Part shown: piece after piece, positions 31,910-40,998 of the stretch
Numbering within the stretch: position 1 is the stretch's first letter
Layout of the letters: the number at the start of each line of letters is the position of its first letter
From: Faecalicoccus acidiformans
GTDB lineage: Bacteria; Bacillota_I; Bacilli_A; Erysipelotrichales; Erysipelotrichaceae
NCBI RefSeq assembly: GCF_014202635.1
Contig: NZ_JACHHD010000007.1
Coordinates: 29,476 to 93,475 of the forward strand
Reading direction: 5' to 3'
Length of the DNA: 64,000 bases
Position numbers and translations under genes: made by a program
Notes under the pieces: generated by a model
Told to the model about the DNA's origin: nothing
Seen by the model: the letters and a program-made list of their open reading frames with translations, nothing else
The model's database searches: none

Positions 31910-32841
31910 ATTTAAAAGAAGCACAGCGTGCGATCAGCGAGATCAAAGCACGTCAGATGGAATTGGATGAAAAAGATATCGATACCTGGTATCAGTATCA
32001 AAAACAGATCCATAAACTAGAACAAGAAACGACTCTTACGGCCTGGGATCATGTGGAGCTGGCAAGAAGGCCAGATCGCCCCAAAGCCAAAGATTATATT
32101 GAACTGTTGTTTCAAGACTTTTTAGAACTGCACGGCGATCGCCGCAGCGGTGATGATCCGGCCATGTTGACAGGCCTGGCTACGTTTCATGGTATCCCGG
32201 TGACCATCTTAGCGCAATCCAAAGGAAAAACAACAGAAGAGAATCTGCGTCAGCATTTTGGAATGTGCCAGCCGGAAGGGTATCGAAAAGCACTGCGCTT
32301 GGCCAAAGAAGCCGAGAAGTTTCATCGTCCGATCATCACCTTTGTAGACACACCCGGGGCTTACCCAGGCAAAGAAGCAGAAGAAAAAGGGCAAGCCGAA
32401 GCCATTGCAGATTGTCTTTGTACCTTTGCGACCTTGAAAACTCCTGTAATCTGTTTCGTGCTTTCCGAAGGAGGAAGCGGAGGCGCCTTGGCTTTGAGCG
32501 TCGCCGATCGGATCTTCATGTTGGAGTATGCCGTATATTCAATTCTATCGCCGGAAGGGTTTGCCTCCATTCTTTGGAAAGATGGTTCACGAGTCAAAGA
32601 AGCTTGCGAAGTGATGAAGCTCACCAGTGCAGATTTGCTTGAGAAAGGCGTGATTGACCAGATCATACCAGAACCTTTTGGCGGGGCTGCTTCCCATATC
32701 CACCAAGTTGCGGAAAAGATGGATGAAATATTACGCAAGGCTTTAGGAGAAACGATGAAGAAAAAAACGAATCAGCTGATACAGGATCGCTATGACCGGT
32801 TTCGGCATTTGGGAGATACATCATGGAAAATGTCAAAATAA
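31906..32841 (+). CDS. accA: Acetyl-CoA carboxylase carboxyltransferase subunit alpha
   Basis: The 311-residue partner of AccD. After a helical N-terminus it has LHGDRRSGDDPAMLTGLA, DTPGAYPGKEAEEKGQ and SEGGSGGALALSVADR, which form the carboxybiotin site. The start at 31906 follows AAAGGAG; a 12-residue extension in the accD overlap is not needed. The last 19 bases overlap fabH. Confidence 0.96.
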   Translation: MNLKEAQRAISEIKARQMELDEKDIDTWYQYQKQIHKLEQETTLTAWDHVELARRPDRPKAKDYIELLFQDFLELHGDRRSGDDPAMLTGLATFHGIPVTILAQSKGKTTEENLRQHFGMCQPEGYRKALRLAKEAEKFHRPIITFVDTPGAYPGKEAEEKGQAEAIADCLCTFATLKTPVICFVLSEGGSGGALALSVADRIFMLEYAVYSILSPEGFASILWKDGSRVKEACEVMKLTSADLLEKGVIDQIIPEPFGGAASHIHQVAEKMDEILRKALGETMKKKTNQLIQDRYDRFRHLGDTSWKMSK

Positions 32842-33803
32842 TCGGAACCGGCTATGCGACCCCAAATCAAAAGATAACGAATGATCAGCTTTCACAAGTG
32901 GTGGATACAAGCGATACATGGATCCAATCCCGCACCGGGATTTCCTCGCGCTATATTTCTTGTCAGGAAAACACGTCCGATCTAGCCTTAAGAGCAGCCC
33001 AAAATGCGATTCAGGTATCGGGCATTGATCCGCGATCCATCCGACTGATCCTCGTCGCTACACTGACACCTGATAACTATACTCCCACAGTGGCTTGCCA
33101 AGTTCAGGCAGGGCTGGGCTTAAATGAGCAGCCGGTTATGGCTTTTGATTTGAATGCAGCTTGCAGCGGCTTTTTGTTTGCGTTAGAATGCGCAGCCTCT
33201 TTATTGAAAGAGGGTGTAGCCTTGATCATCGGAGCGGAAACTCTCAGCAAGATCTTGGATTGGAATGATCGAAATACTTGCGTTCTGTTTGGCGATGGGG
33301 CAGGAGCTTGCCTGATCGAAAGAGTGCAGGATGGCTCTTCCATGACGTTTTATGCTCGATCTAAAGGCGATGTGGATCATGCGCTTTATTGTCCGGACCG
33401 CAGCCTGCAGCCGGATCTTATGAATAAGACCGAAAAGAAATCATACCTGTCGATGAAGGGAAGAGATGTTTTCCGCTTTGCGATCCAGGCTATGCCGGAT
33501 GCTATCCAGCATGTTCTTCAAGGACAGTCCTTGGATGCGGTGGATCTGATGATCCCACACCAAGCCAATATCCGTATTCTGGAACATGTCAGCAAAAAGA
33601 TGGGCTTCGGCATGGAAAAAATGTTTGTGAATTTAGATACGTTAGGGAATACTTCTGCCGCCAGTGTGCCGATTGCTTTGGCACAGGCGTGGGAACAAGG
33701 AAAGATAAAAGAAGGAATGCAAGTGATCCTTGTCGGCTTTGGGGCCGGATTTACTTGGGGTGCCTGCAAAATCCAACATGGTAAAGGAGAAGATACACAA
33801 TGA
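32823..33803 (+). CDS. fabH: 3-oxoacyl-ACP synthase III
   Basis: It starts fatty-acid synthesis by condensing acetyl-CoA (or a branched starter) with malonyl-ACP. In 326 residues the catalytic triad is visible: Cys114 in NAACSGFLFAL, His in IPHQANIRI and Asn in LGNTSAASVP. The N-terminal motif GTGYATPNQKITN is typical. The start lies inside accA. Substrate preference (straight or branched) cannot be read from the sequence. Confidence 0.96.
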   Translation: MENVKIIGTGYATPNQKITNDQLSQVVDTSDTWIQSRTGISSRYISCQENTSDLALRAAQNAIQVSGIDPRSIRLILVATLTPDNYTPTVACQVQAGLGLNEQPVMAFDLNAACSGFLFALECAASLLKEGVALIIGAETLSKILDWNDRNTCVLFGDGAGACLIERVQDGSSMTFYARSKGDVDHALYCPDRSLQPDLMNKTEKKSYLSMKGRDVFRFAIQAMPDAIQHVLQGQSLDAVDLMIPHQANIRILEHVSKKMGFGMEKMFVNLDTLGNTSAASVPIALAQAWEQGKIKEGMQVILVGFGAGFTWGACKIQHGKGEDTQ

Positions 33804-34747
33804 TGATCAATCAAATGCTCAATATCAAATATCCCATCTTTCAGGGAGCTATGGCCAATATTGCGACAGCCGAGTTTGCCGCTGCCGTTTCCAATGCCGG
33901 CGCTTTAGGAATATTGGGAACCGGAGCCATGAATGTAACACAAGTCAAAGAAAGTTTGGATAAGCTTCGTGCTTTGACCGATCAGCCTTTTGGAGTCAAT
34001 GTGATGATGATGAATCCGGATACAGATCTGATCATGGAATTGCTTGCCCAGGAAAGAGTGCCGGTTATCACAACCGGAGCCGGCAATCCAGGGAAATATA
34101 TGGAGATGCTCAAAGCGGCCGGAACCAAAGTGTTCCCTGTGGTGGCCAGTGTCGCTCTGGCAATCCGTATGGAGAGAGCCGGAGCAGACGGCATCATCGC
34201 AGAAGGGACCGAAGCTGGCGGACATGTCAACGAGCAGACGACCATGGCGCTGGTACCGCAAGTCGCAGATGCGGTTTCGATTCCGGTCCTTGCGGCTGGA
34301 GGAATTGCAGACGGACGAGGATTTAATGCCGCTTTGTCTTTAGGCGCTGTGGGTGTTCAAGTCGGAACTTGTTTATTAGCCAGCGAAGAGTGTCCGATCC
34401 ACCAAAACTATAAAGAAGCAGTATTGAAAGCGAAAGATACCGATACGATCGTGACAGGCAGAAGCTTGAATACGCCGGTTCGAATTTTAAAAAATCCCAT
34501 GAGTCGGCAATATATGAAATTAGAATATGGAAAAGCCGATCGGACAGAGATGGAAAAATTGACGCTGGGCGGTTTGCGTCGGGCTGTATTTGATGGCGAC
34601 ATGAAAACCGGTTCTGTGATGATGGGGCAAGTTGCCGGATTGTGCAAGGAGATTTTGCCGCTGGAAAAAATATTCGACAATATGATGAATGATTCCAGAA
34701 AAGAGCTGGAAATGCTTCAAAGGAAAATTGAGGCGTGCTCATGTTAA
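33800..34747 (+). CDS. fabK: Enoyl-ACP reductase II, FMN-dependent
   Basis: FabK performs the last step of each elongation round and replaces FabI; it is a flavoprotein insensitive to triclosan. The 315 residues begin with LNIKYPIFQGAMANIATAEF; EGTEAGGHVNEQTTMALVPQ and AAGGIADGRGF are FMN-binding segments of the family. No fabI or fabL is present here. It overlaps fabH (ATGA) and the following fabK-like gene. The ribosome site is AAGGAG ten bases upstream. Confidence 0.92.
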   Translation: MMINQMLNIKYPIFQGAMANIATAEFAAAVSNAGALGILGTGAMNVTQVKESLDKLRALTDQPFGVNVMMMNPDTDLIMELLAQERVPVITTGAGNPGKYMEMLKAAGTKVFPVVASVALAIRMERAGADGIIAEGTEAGGHVNEQTTMALVPQVADAVSIPVLAAGGIADGRGFNAALSLGAVGVQVGTCLLASEECPIHQNYKEAVLKAKDTDTIVTGRSLNTPVRILKNPMSRQYMKLEYGKADRTEMEKLTLGGLRRAVFDGDMKTGSVMMGQVAGLCKEILPLEKIFDNMMNDSRKELEMLQRKIEACSC

Positions 34748-35811
34748 AAGCGGTGCAGATCCAGAACAAAGTTTTACAGGTTCCCATCATACAAGGCGGT
34801 ATGGGAATCGGAGTTTCGTTATCTGGTCTTGCGAAAGCTGTTTGTAAAGAGGGTGGCATGGGCGTGATCTCAGCGGCTATGCCGGGTTTTCGCGAACCGG
34901 ACTTTGAAAAAGATCCGATCCAAGCGAATATTCGGGCCCTGCAAAAAGAGATCCGTATGGTGAAAGAGGAAGTCCCGAACGGTTTTTTAGGGGTCAATGT
35001 CATGGTGGCCTCCCGCCACTATGAAACGTATGTAAAGGCGAGTATAGATGCCGGAGCCGATGCGATCCTGTCGGGTGCAGGATTGCCTTTGGAGTTGCCA
35101 AAAACGGTACAGAACAAGGCCTTGATGGCCCCCATCGTATCGAGCGCCAGGGCTTGCCGTCTGATCTGTCGAAGATGGGATACGCATCATCAATGCGCGC
35201 CGGATTTTGTGATCGTGGAAGGCGCAAAAGCAGGAGGCCATCTTGGATTCAAACTGCCAGACCTGGAAAATGATCGATGTCAGAGCTTGGAAGAGATCGT
35301 AGCGGAAGTCAAAAAAGAATTAAAGCCTTACGAAGAAAAATATAGAAAAACGATTCCGGTCTTCGCAGCCGGCGGCATCTTTACATATGAAGACATTCTT
35401 CACATGATCAAAGCCGGGGCCGATGGTGTGCAGATCGCAACACGCTTTATCGCAACCAAAGAATGCGATGCACATCCGGCATTTAAACAGATGATCATCC
35501 GCGCTCGCAAAGAGGATATCGGGTATGTCAAAAGTCCGGCCGGATTTCCAGGGCGAGCAATTCAAAATGCGTTTGTGAAAAAGCACAAAGGGAAACCTAA
35601 TCAAAGAGTAGAAAATTGTCTGGGATGCATGATTCCGTGCAACTGGCAAGATACGCCTTATTGTATTACTCGAGCTTTGATCCGCGCCGTTCAAGGCGAT
35701 ACCGAAAACGGACTCTTTTTTACGGGAGCCAATGCGTATAAGATTTCAGAAATCAGCGATGTACATACAGTGATGAGCAGCCTGCAAGGGCTGGGAAAGG
35801 AAACAAGATGA
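34741..35811 (+). CDS. FabK-like / nitronate monooxygenase-family flavoprotein
   Basis: A 356-residue TIM-barrel flavoenzyme of the 2-nitropropane dioxygenase superfamily, to which FabK also belongs. Landmarks are VPIIQGGMGIGVSLSGLA, VEGAKAGGHLGF and FAAGGIFTYEDI. Unlike FabK it has an extra C-terminal cysteine cluster, CLGCMIPC followed by a fourth Cys in DTPYC, which could bind metal or a cluster. Lying between fabK and fabD it probably acts in lipid metabolism, perhaps as a second enoyl reductase or an unsaturated fatty-acid isomerase, but this is inference. The ATG at 34741 has GAGGCG upstream and overlaps fabK by seven bases. Confidence 0.8.
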   Translation: MLKAVQIQNKVLQVPIIQGGMGIGVSLSGLAKAVCKEGGMGVISAAMPGFREPDFEKDPIQANIRALQKEIRMVKEEVPNGFLGVNVMVASRHYETYVKASIDAGADAILSGAGLPLELPKTVQNKALMAPIVSSARACRLICRRWDTHHQCAPDFVIVEGAKAGGHLGFKLPDLENDRCQSLEEIVAEVKKELKPYEEKYRKTIPVFAAGGIFTYEDILHMIKAGADGVQIATRFIATKECDAHPAFKQMIIRARKEDIGYVKSPAGFPGRAIQNAFVKKHKGKPNQRVENCLGCMIPCNWQDTPYCITRALIRAVQGDTENGLFFTGANAYKISEISDVHTVMSSLQGLGKETR

Positions 35812-36743
35812 AAACAGCGTTTCTGTTCGCGGGCCAAGGATCCCAAAAAGTAGGGATGGCCAAAGAATTCTATGATACCTTTACGGTCAGTCAAAAAAGA
35901 ATGGATGGTCTGCAGTGTGATTATGATTTAAAAAGATTATGTTTTGAGGGGCCGCAAGATCAGCTGGATGATACAGCTTATGCGCAAAGTGCTATTGTTG
36001 CCGCATCTTTAACGATCCTGGAAGCATTAAAAGAAAAAGGAATCCAGGCAGACGGCTGCGCCGGCCTTTCTTTAGGCGAGTATACTGCCTTGTGTGCAGC
36101 CCAAAGCTTTGATCCGCAAACGGCTATTGATATCGTACGCCAGCGCGGAATCCTGATGGCTCAGGCATTGCCGGCCGGCACGACAGGCATGGCGGCGGTC
36201 TTAGGCTTGGATGAAAATGCCATTCAGGAAGTTTGTCAGATAGTTACTCGCTCCAACCAGATATTAGAGATTGCCAATTATAATTGTCCAGGCCAAATTG
36301 TTGTGACGGGACATAAAGAAGCGATCGAACAGGCAACGCCTTTACTGCTTGAAAAAGGGGCAAGGCGAGTACTGCCGCTTTCTGTCAGCGGCGCTTTTCA
36401 CAGCTCGCTGCTGATCCCGGCCAGCGAAAAACTGGAGGCTGTTTTACGGACCAAACATTTTGCTTTGCCCAAAATTCCGGTCTATCACAATATCAGCGGG
36501 CAAGTCGAATCCATTCAACAGGAAGAAGATCTGATCCAGATCTTAAAAAAACAGATTTGCCAAAGTGTCCGTTTTGAACAAACGATTCGTCAAATGATCA
36601 AAGATGGTTTTGATACATTTGTGGAAATTGGTCCGGGAAAAAGCTTGAGCGGTTTTGTCCGAAAAGTATCAAAAGATGTACAGGTCTATACGATCAATAC
36701 TGTACAAGATCTGGAAGGAATGGTGGAAACATGGAATCGATGA
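35808..36743 (+). CDS. fabD: Malonyl-CoA:ACP transacylase
   Basis: It loads malonyl groups from CoA onto ACP. In the 311-residue protein the N-terminal FLFAGQGSQKVGMAKEF and the nucleophile Ser88 in GLSLGEYTAL are diagnostic; the catalytic histidine lies in SGAFHSSLL. It overlaps the preceding gene as ATGA and fabG by 13 bases. Confidence 0.96.
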   Translation: MKTAFLFAGQGSQKVGMAKEFYDTFTVSQKRMDGLQCDYDLKRLCFEGPQDQLDDTAYAQSAIVAASLTILEALKEKGIQADGCAGLSLGEYTALCAAQSFDPQTAIDIVRQRGILMAQALPAGTTGMAAVLGLDENAIQEVCQIVTRSNQILEIANYNCPGQIVVTGHKEAIEQATPLLLEKGARRVLPLSVSGAFHSSLLIPASEKLEAVLRTKHFALPKIPVYHNISGQVESIQQEEDLIQILKKQICQSVRFEQTIRQMIKDGFDTFVEIGPGKSLSGFVRKVSKDVQVYTINTVQDLEGMVETWNR

Positions 36744-37477
36744 ATCATAAAGTGGCTTTGGTAACCGGAGCCGGCAAAGGCATTGGCAAGGCGATCGCGT
36801 TGGCTTTTGCTCAGGCGGGCTATCAAGTGGCCGTGAACTATAACGGCTCTAAAGAGAGGGCTATGGAAGTTGTAGAAACGATTCGTTCCTATGGTGTTTG
36901 TGCCCAGGCGTTTCAAGCCGATGTATCCCAAGAAGATGATGTGAAGGCCATGGTGGATGCCGTTGTGGAAACCTTTGGACGTATCGATGTCTTGGTCAAT
37001 AACTCCGGAATCACAAAAGATGGCTTGATGCTTCGAATGTCGAGCGAAGATTTTCATAAAGTGATCGCGGTCAACCTGGAAGGAACGTTTCACTGCCTGC
37101 GTCATGTATCGCGTATCATGATGAAACAGCGTTCGGGATCGATCATCAATATGGCCAGTGTCGTGGGTTTGATCGGCAATGCCGGTCAGGCCAATTATGC
37201 GGCCAGTAAAGCCGGCGTGATCGGACTGACGAAATCGGCAGCCCGCGAATTGGCGTTGCGCCATATTCGTGTCAATGCGATAGCGCCTGGTTTTATTGAA
37301 ACGGATATGACAGCAAAACTGGCAGAAAAAGATCAACAGAAAATGATGGAACAGATTCCTTTGCGCTCTTTTGGAAAACCAGAAGATGTCGCATCGGTCT
37401 GTGTTGCTCTGGCATCCGATGCGTTTGGATATGTCACCGGGCAAGTGATCCATGTCGATGGCGGCATGGTGATGTAG
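36731..37477 (+). CDS. fabG: 3-oxoacyl-ACP reductase
   Basis: An NADPH-dependent short-chain dehydrogenase that reduces 3-ketoacyl-ACP. The cofactor motif TGAGKGIGKAIA lies near residue 13, the catalytic Tyr and Lys in YAASKAG near residue 158, and the C-terminus GQVIHVDGGMVM is classic FabG. It has 248 residues from the ATG at 36731; an alternative ATG three codons later is possible. Confidence 0.95.
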   Translation: MESMNHKVALVTGAGKGIGKAIALAFAQAGYQVAVNYNGSKERAMEVVETIRSYGVCAQAFQADVSQEDDVKAMVDAVVETFGRIDVLVNNSGITKDGLMLRMSSEDFHKVIAVNLEGTFHCLRHVSRIMMKQRSGSIINMASVVGLIGNAGQANYAASKAGVIGLTKSAARELALRHIRVNAIAPGFIETDMTAKLAEKDQQKMMEQIPLRSFGKPEDVASVCVALASDAFGYVTGQVIHVDGGMVM

Positions 37478-37485
37478 GAGGAGTT

Positions 37486-38721
37486 ATGCGAAGAGTCGTA
37501 ATCACAGGATTGGGATGTGTTTCTCCCATTGGAAATGATGTAGCTGCTTTATGGCAAAGCATAGAAGAAGGACGATGCGGAATCGATCAAATCACATGTT
37601 TTGATACGAGCGATTATAAAGTTAAACTGGCCGGTGAAGTCAAAGACTTGGATATGGAGCTTTATTTTTCCAAGCGCGATCTGAAGTTCAATGACCGGTT
37701 CACCCAGTTTGCCCGTATCGCATCCAAACAAGCCATGGAGGATGCCGGGTTTTCTAGGGATCCAGATAATGCGAATCGTTTTGGGTGTGTTTTAGCTTCA
37801 GGAATCGGGGGAATCGCATCGATCGAGCAAGCCTCTCAAACTTTGGACAAACGGGGGCCATCTCGAGTTTCGCCTTTCTTTATCCCTATGGCATTGTCCA
37901 ATCTGGCCGCCGGACAAGTGGCGATTGACTGGGGCTTGAAAGGCTCCACGACTTGTATCGTAACGGCATGCGCAGCCAGTTCCAATGCGATCGGGGAAGC
38001 GTTTCACCGCATTCGGGATGGCTATGAAGACTGCATGTTGGCAGGGGGTTCAGAAGCAGCCATCACTCCATTGGCCATTGCCGGTTTTCAGTCGATGCGA
38101 GCCTTGCATACGGGGGAAGATCCCCAATGCGCCAGCATACCATTCGATGCCCGGCGAAGCGGATTTGTGATGGGAGAAGGAGCGGGCATGCTGGTTTTGG
38201 AAGAATTAGAACATGCGCAGGCTCGCCATGCGAAAATTTACGCAGAGATCGTCGGATATGGATCCAGTTGTGATGCCCATCATATTACGGCACCTTTAGA
38301 TGATGGTTCTGGAGGGGCTCAGGCGATGACGCAGGCTTTAGAAGATGCCCGGATTCCATCGGATGCGATCGATTATATCAATGCCCACGGAACCAGCACA
38401 TCGCTGAATGATAAAACAGAGACCAAAGCGATCAAACTGGCTTTTCAGGAACATGCGAAACACTTGGCTGTTTCTTCTACCAAAAGCAATACCGGACATC
38501 TGCTAGGGGCCAGCGGCGCAATTGAAGCGATTATCAGTGTCAAGGCTTTGGAACAAAGTTTTGTTCCGCCGACGATCCACTACGAACAAGAAGATCCGGA
38601 ATGCGACCTGGATATCGTGCCGAATCAGGGACGTCATCAGGATCTCCAATATGTAATGAGCAATTCTTTAGGGTTTGGAGGACATAACGCCTCCTTGATC
38701 TTTAAGAAATGGGAGGACTGA
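37486..38721 (+). CDS. fabF: 3-oxoacyl-ACP synthase II
   Basis: The elongating condensing enzyme. Cys162 in VTACAASSNAIGEAF is the acyl-binding residue; the two catalytic histidines are in NAHGTSTSLND and NTGHLLGASG. The 411-residue length is normal. The ribosome site is GGAGGAG seven bases upstream. No fabB is present, so FabF probably does all elongation. Confidence 0.96.
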   Translation: MRRVVITGLGCVSPIGNDVAALWQSIEEGRCGIDQITCFDTSDYKVKLAGEVKDLDMELYFSKRDLKFNDRFTQFARIASKQAMEDAGFSRDPDNANRFGCVLASGIGGIASIEQASQTLDKRGPSRVSPFFIPMALSNLAAGQVAIDWGLKGSTTCIVTACAASSNAIGEAFHRIRDGYEDCMLAGGSEAAITPLAIAGFQSMRALHTGEDPQCASIPFDARRSGFVMGEGAGMLVLEELEHAQARHAKIYAEIVGYGSSCDAHHITAPLDDGSGGAQAMTQALEDARIPSDAIDYINAHGTSTSLNDKTETKAIKLAFQEHAKHLAVSSTKSNTGHLLGASGAIEAIISVKALEQSFVPPTIHYEQEDPECDLDIVPNQGRHQDLQYVMSNSLGFGGHNASLIFKKWED

Positions 38722-38723
38722 CT

Positions 38724-39158
38724 ATGCGGCTGACAAATGAAGAAATCAAAGCGATCTTACCTCATCGGTATCCGTTCTTATTGGTGGATCGCATCGAATC
38801 CATCGAGGAAGAAACGAAAACGATTGTCGGAATCAAATGTGTCAGTGCCAATGAGATGCAGTTTTTAGGTCATTTCCCGCAAAAAAGCGTGATGCCGGGC
38901 GTCTTGATCGTAGAAGCCATGGCACAGACCGGTGCAGTTCTATTATTAAAAGATCCCGCCAATGCCGGAAAACTTCCTCTGTTTGCCGGAATCAATAAAA
39001 TGCGGTTTTCTCGCCCGGTCACTCCCGGGGATGTACTGACGATGACGGTGCAGTTCAAACGCCAGATCGGCGGTATTTGTATCGCCAGCTGCGAAGCCAA
39101 AGTAGGGGATGAAAAGGCAGCCTCAGGGGAGATCTTATGTGCGCTGCAGGAAGTATGA
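38724..39158 (+). CDS. fabZ: 3-hydroxyacyl-ACP dehydratase
   Basis: It removes water from 3-hydroxyacyl-ACP. In 144 residues it has the hot-dog fold with LPHRYPFLLVDRI and the catalytic segment HFPQKSVMPGVLIVEAMAQT (shortened landmark: HFP...MPG). The start at 38724 uses the GGGAGGA at the end of fabF; an ATG 15 bases earlier overlaps that site. No fabA- or fabM-like gene is visible in the operon, so how unsaturated fatty acids form is open. Confidence 0.95.
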   Translation: MRLTNEEIKAILPHRYPFLLVDRIESIEEETKTIVGIKCVSANEMQFLGHFPQKSVMPGVLIVEAMAQTGAVLLLKDPANAGKLPLFAGINKMRFSRPVTPGDVLTMTVQFKRQIGGICIASCEAKVGDEKAASGEILCALQEV

Positions 39159-39475
39159 TGCCTAAAATCGGTTGTGACATTGTCCAAATCGATCGTCTTC
39201 AGGAAAAAGACAGCTTGGCCAAACGAATCCTTAGCAAGAACGAATATCAGCGCTACCAGAGTTTTGCCGGACATCGGCAGGCAGAGTTCTTGGCGGGGCG
39301 GTTTGCGGCTCGTGAAGCGATCGTAAAAGCTTTGCCGATTCCGTTGCATTATTCGCAAATCGAAATCGATCCTCAAAAAGAGATCCATTATGAAGGGTAC
39401 AAGATCCAGATTTCAATTTCGCACGACGGAAATTATGCCATGGCTGTCGCCTTGATTCAAAAGGAGGCAGCTTAG
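39155..39475 (+). CDS. acpS: Holo-ACP synthase
   Basis: A 106-residue phosphopantetheinyl transferase that activates AcpP. The metal-binding motif IGCDIVQIDRL is at the N-terminus and FLAGRFAAREAIVKAL, the second signature, near residue 50. The ATG at 39155 overlaps the fabZ stop as ATGA behind CAGGAAG. It is a little shorter than usual (115-125 residues). Confidence 0.94.
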   Translation: MMPKIGCDIVQIDRLQEKDSLAKRILSKNEYQRYQSFAGHRQAEFLAGRFAAREAIVKALPIPLHYSQIEIDPQKEIHYEGYKIQISISHDGNYAMAVALIQKEAA

Positions 39476-40180
39476 ATGCGCAAGATCTATATGGTCAAAG
39501 CTTTGCCTTTTCTTCCGGCCGCCTGGCTGAGTTCTTTGATCTATGCGAAAAAAACGGAAGAAGAAAGTCAAGTGCGGTTAAAAAAATGGAGCCGGCTGAT
39601 TTTAAAAGTCCTAGGACTTCATTTAGAGATTCAAGGACAGAATAATATTCCGAAAGATCGTACGATCTATTTTGTATGTAATCATCAGGGAACTTTGGAT
39701 CCGGCCTTGATTTTGGCAAGCTGTCCGGTTTCTGTAGCTTTTATTTCCAAAAAGGAAAATGAGAAAATGCCGATTTTTGGTCAATGGGCGAAAAATATCG
39801 GAACGCTGCATTTTGACCGAGAAAGCCGAGAGGGCAATGTGCATATGCTTCGGGAAGCAAGCCGACAATTAAAAAAAGGAAAGAACTTATTGATCTTTCC
39901 TGAGGGAACCCGGTCAAAAGCGGATCGAATGCATGAATTCAAAGCTGGGGCCTTGTTGCCGGCATATATGGCGAAAGCGGTCATTGTGCCCGTTGTACTG
40001 CATCATTCTTATATACTGGATGTGAATGAGAAGGTATCGCGCAATCTAAAAATCGAATACGGAAAGCCTGTTGACTTGGCTTTAAAAGATCGTATGGATC
40101 AGGAAACCTGCGCTAAACAGCTTCACGACTGGATTCAGGGACGAATCGAGATTTCGGCGGAAACCAGAGATTCAGATTGA
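39476..40180 (+). CDS. plsC: 1-acyl-sn-glycerol-3-phosphate acyltransferase
   Basis: It makes phosphatidic acid from lysophosphatidic acid. In 234 residues the catalytic NHQGTLDPALI (the HX4D box) lies near residue 76 and the substrate motif FPEGTRSKA near residue 141. The N-terminal segment is hydrophobic and probably membrane-inserted. It begins immediately after the acpS stop and closes the fatty-acid operon, linking it to phospholipid synthesis. Its last 46 bases overlap the end of birA on the other strand. Confidence 0.92.
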   Translation: MRKIYMVKALPFLPAAWLSSLIYAKKTEEESQVRLKKWSRLILKVLGLHLEIQGQNNIPKDRTIYFVCNHQGTLDPALILASCPVSVAFISKKENEKMPIFGQWAKNIGTLHFDRESREGNVHMLREASRQLKKGKNLLIFPEGTRSKADRMHEFKAGALLPAYMAKAVIVPVVLHHSYILDVNEKVSRNLKIEYGKPVDLALKDRMDQETCAKQLHDWIQGRIEISAETRDSD

Positions 40181-40881
40181 CCTTGGGAGTTTTCGATAAG
40201 TAAATGAAAGTGATCATCGATACCGCGTACGATTCCTGAGCGCGTCTGGCCTTGTTGGTGAATATAGACTTTCTGGTTGACATAAGCCAAGTGTTTTCGA
40301 TAGTCTTCCAAGGCCTTGTCAGGAGCAGCCAGATAGTCATCAAAAGAATGTAAAAACTTCGCAATCAAGATCGAGCGAGGTTTTTTTATGGGCACAAAAT
40401 CTTCGATGGATGCCGCAATAGAGGCGATGTCTAAGGGCTTTTTGAAAGAGTGAACATTGATGCCGATTCCTAAGATCATGGCTTTCATCTGGTTCCCGAA
40501 GAAGAGACTTTCACACAAGATGCCGGCTATTTTTTGATCTTGCACCATAAGATCATTGAGCCATTTGATGGAAGGCGTGATTCCATATACCGTCTGGATC
40601 GCTTTGAGGGCACTCAAGGCGGCAATTCCGGTCAGATCAAAAATTGTATTCGGATCGTTTTGGGGCTTGATCAACAAAGACATATAGATTCCGCAGCCTT
40701 TTGGAGAATAAAAGGAACGCCCGTTTCGCCCTTTTCCCTGGGTCTGGCCTTCCGCGATCACGATTGTCTTTTCAAAAAGGTCGAGGCGGCTTTTCAGATA
40801 TTCATTGGTGCTGTCAATCGTATCCAAATGAAGGAAAGAATAGGTTGGGCATAGTTTTTTTAAAACTCTTACATCGATCAT
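40135..40881 (-). CDS. birA: Biotin-[acetyl-CoA-carboxylase] ligase
   Basis: It attaches biotin to Lys101 of AccB. The 248-residue protein lacks the N-terminal winged helix of dual-function BirA, so it is a ligase only and not a repressor. Landmarks are DSTNEYLKSR, the biotinyl-AMP loop GKGRNGRSFYSPKGCGIYMS and the conserved SIKWLNDLMV. There is no clear ribosome site; the -10 box TAAGAT ends six bases before the ATG. It is convergent with plsC, overlapping it by 46 bases. Confidence 0.93.
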   Translation of the reverse strand: MIDVRVLKKLCPTYSFLHLDTIDSTNEYLKSRLDLFEKTIVIAEGQTQGKGRNGRSFYSPKGCGIYMSLLIKPQNDPNTIFDLTGIAALSALKAIQTVYGITPSIKWLNDLMVQDQKIAGILCESLFFGNQMKAMILGIGINVHSFKKPLDIASIAASIEDFVPIKKPRSILIAKFLHSFDDYLAAPDKALEDYRKHLAYVNQKVYIHQQGQTRSGIVRGIDDHFHLLIENSQGQSESLVSAEISIRP

Positions 40882-40887
40882 GCTTGT

Positions 40888-40916
40888 ATCTTATCAATTT
40901 TAGAACAAGGATACAA
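40888..40916 (-). promoter_or_regulatory. birA promoter, predicted leaderless
   Basis: On the minus strand TTGTAT (40911-40916), 17 bases, TAAGAT (40888-40893), then six bases to the ATG at 40881. Confidence 0.5.
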
Positions 40917-40998
40917 ATCTTGTGTAATCGGGTTGTACCTTTATTCAGGCATTCCAAAGCCCATTGTTTCTCATTTATCACAAAATAGATAGGATTTA

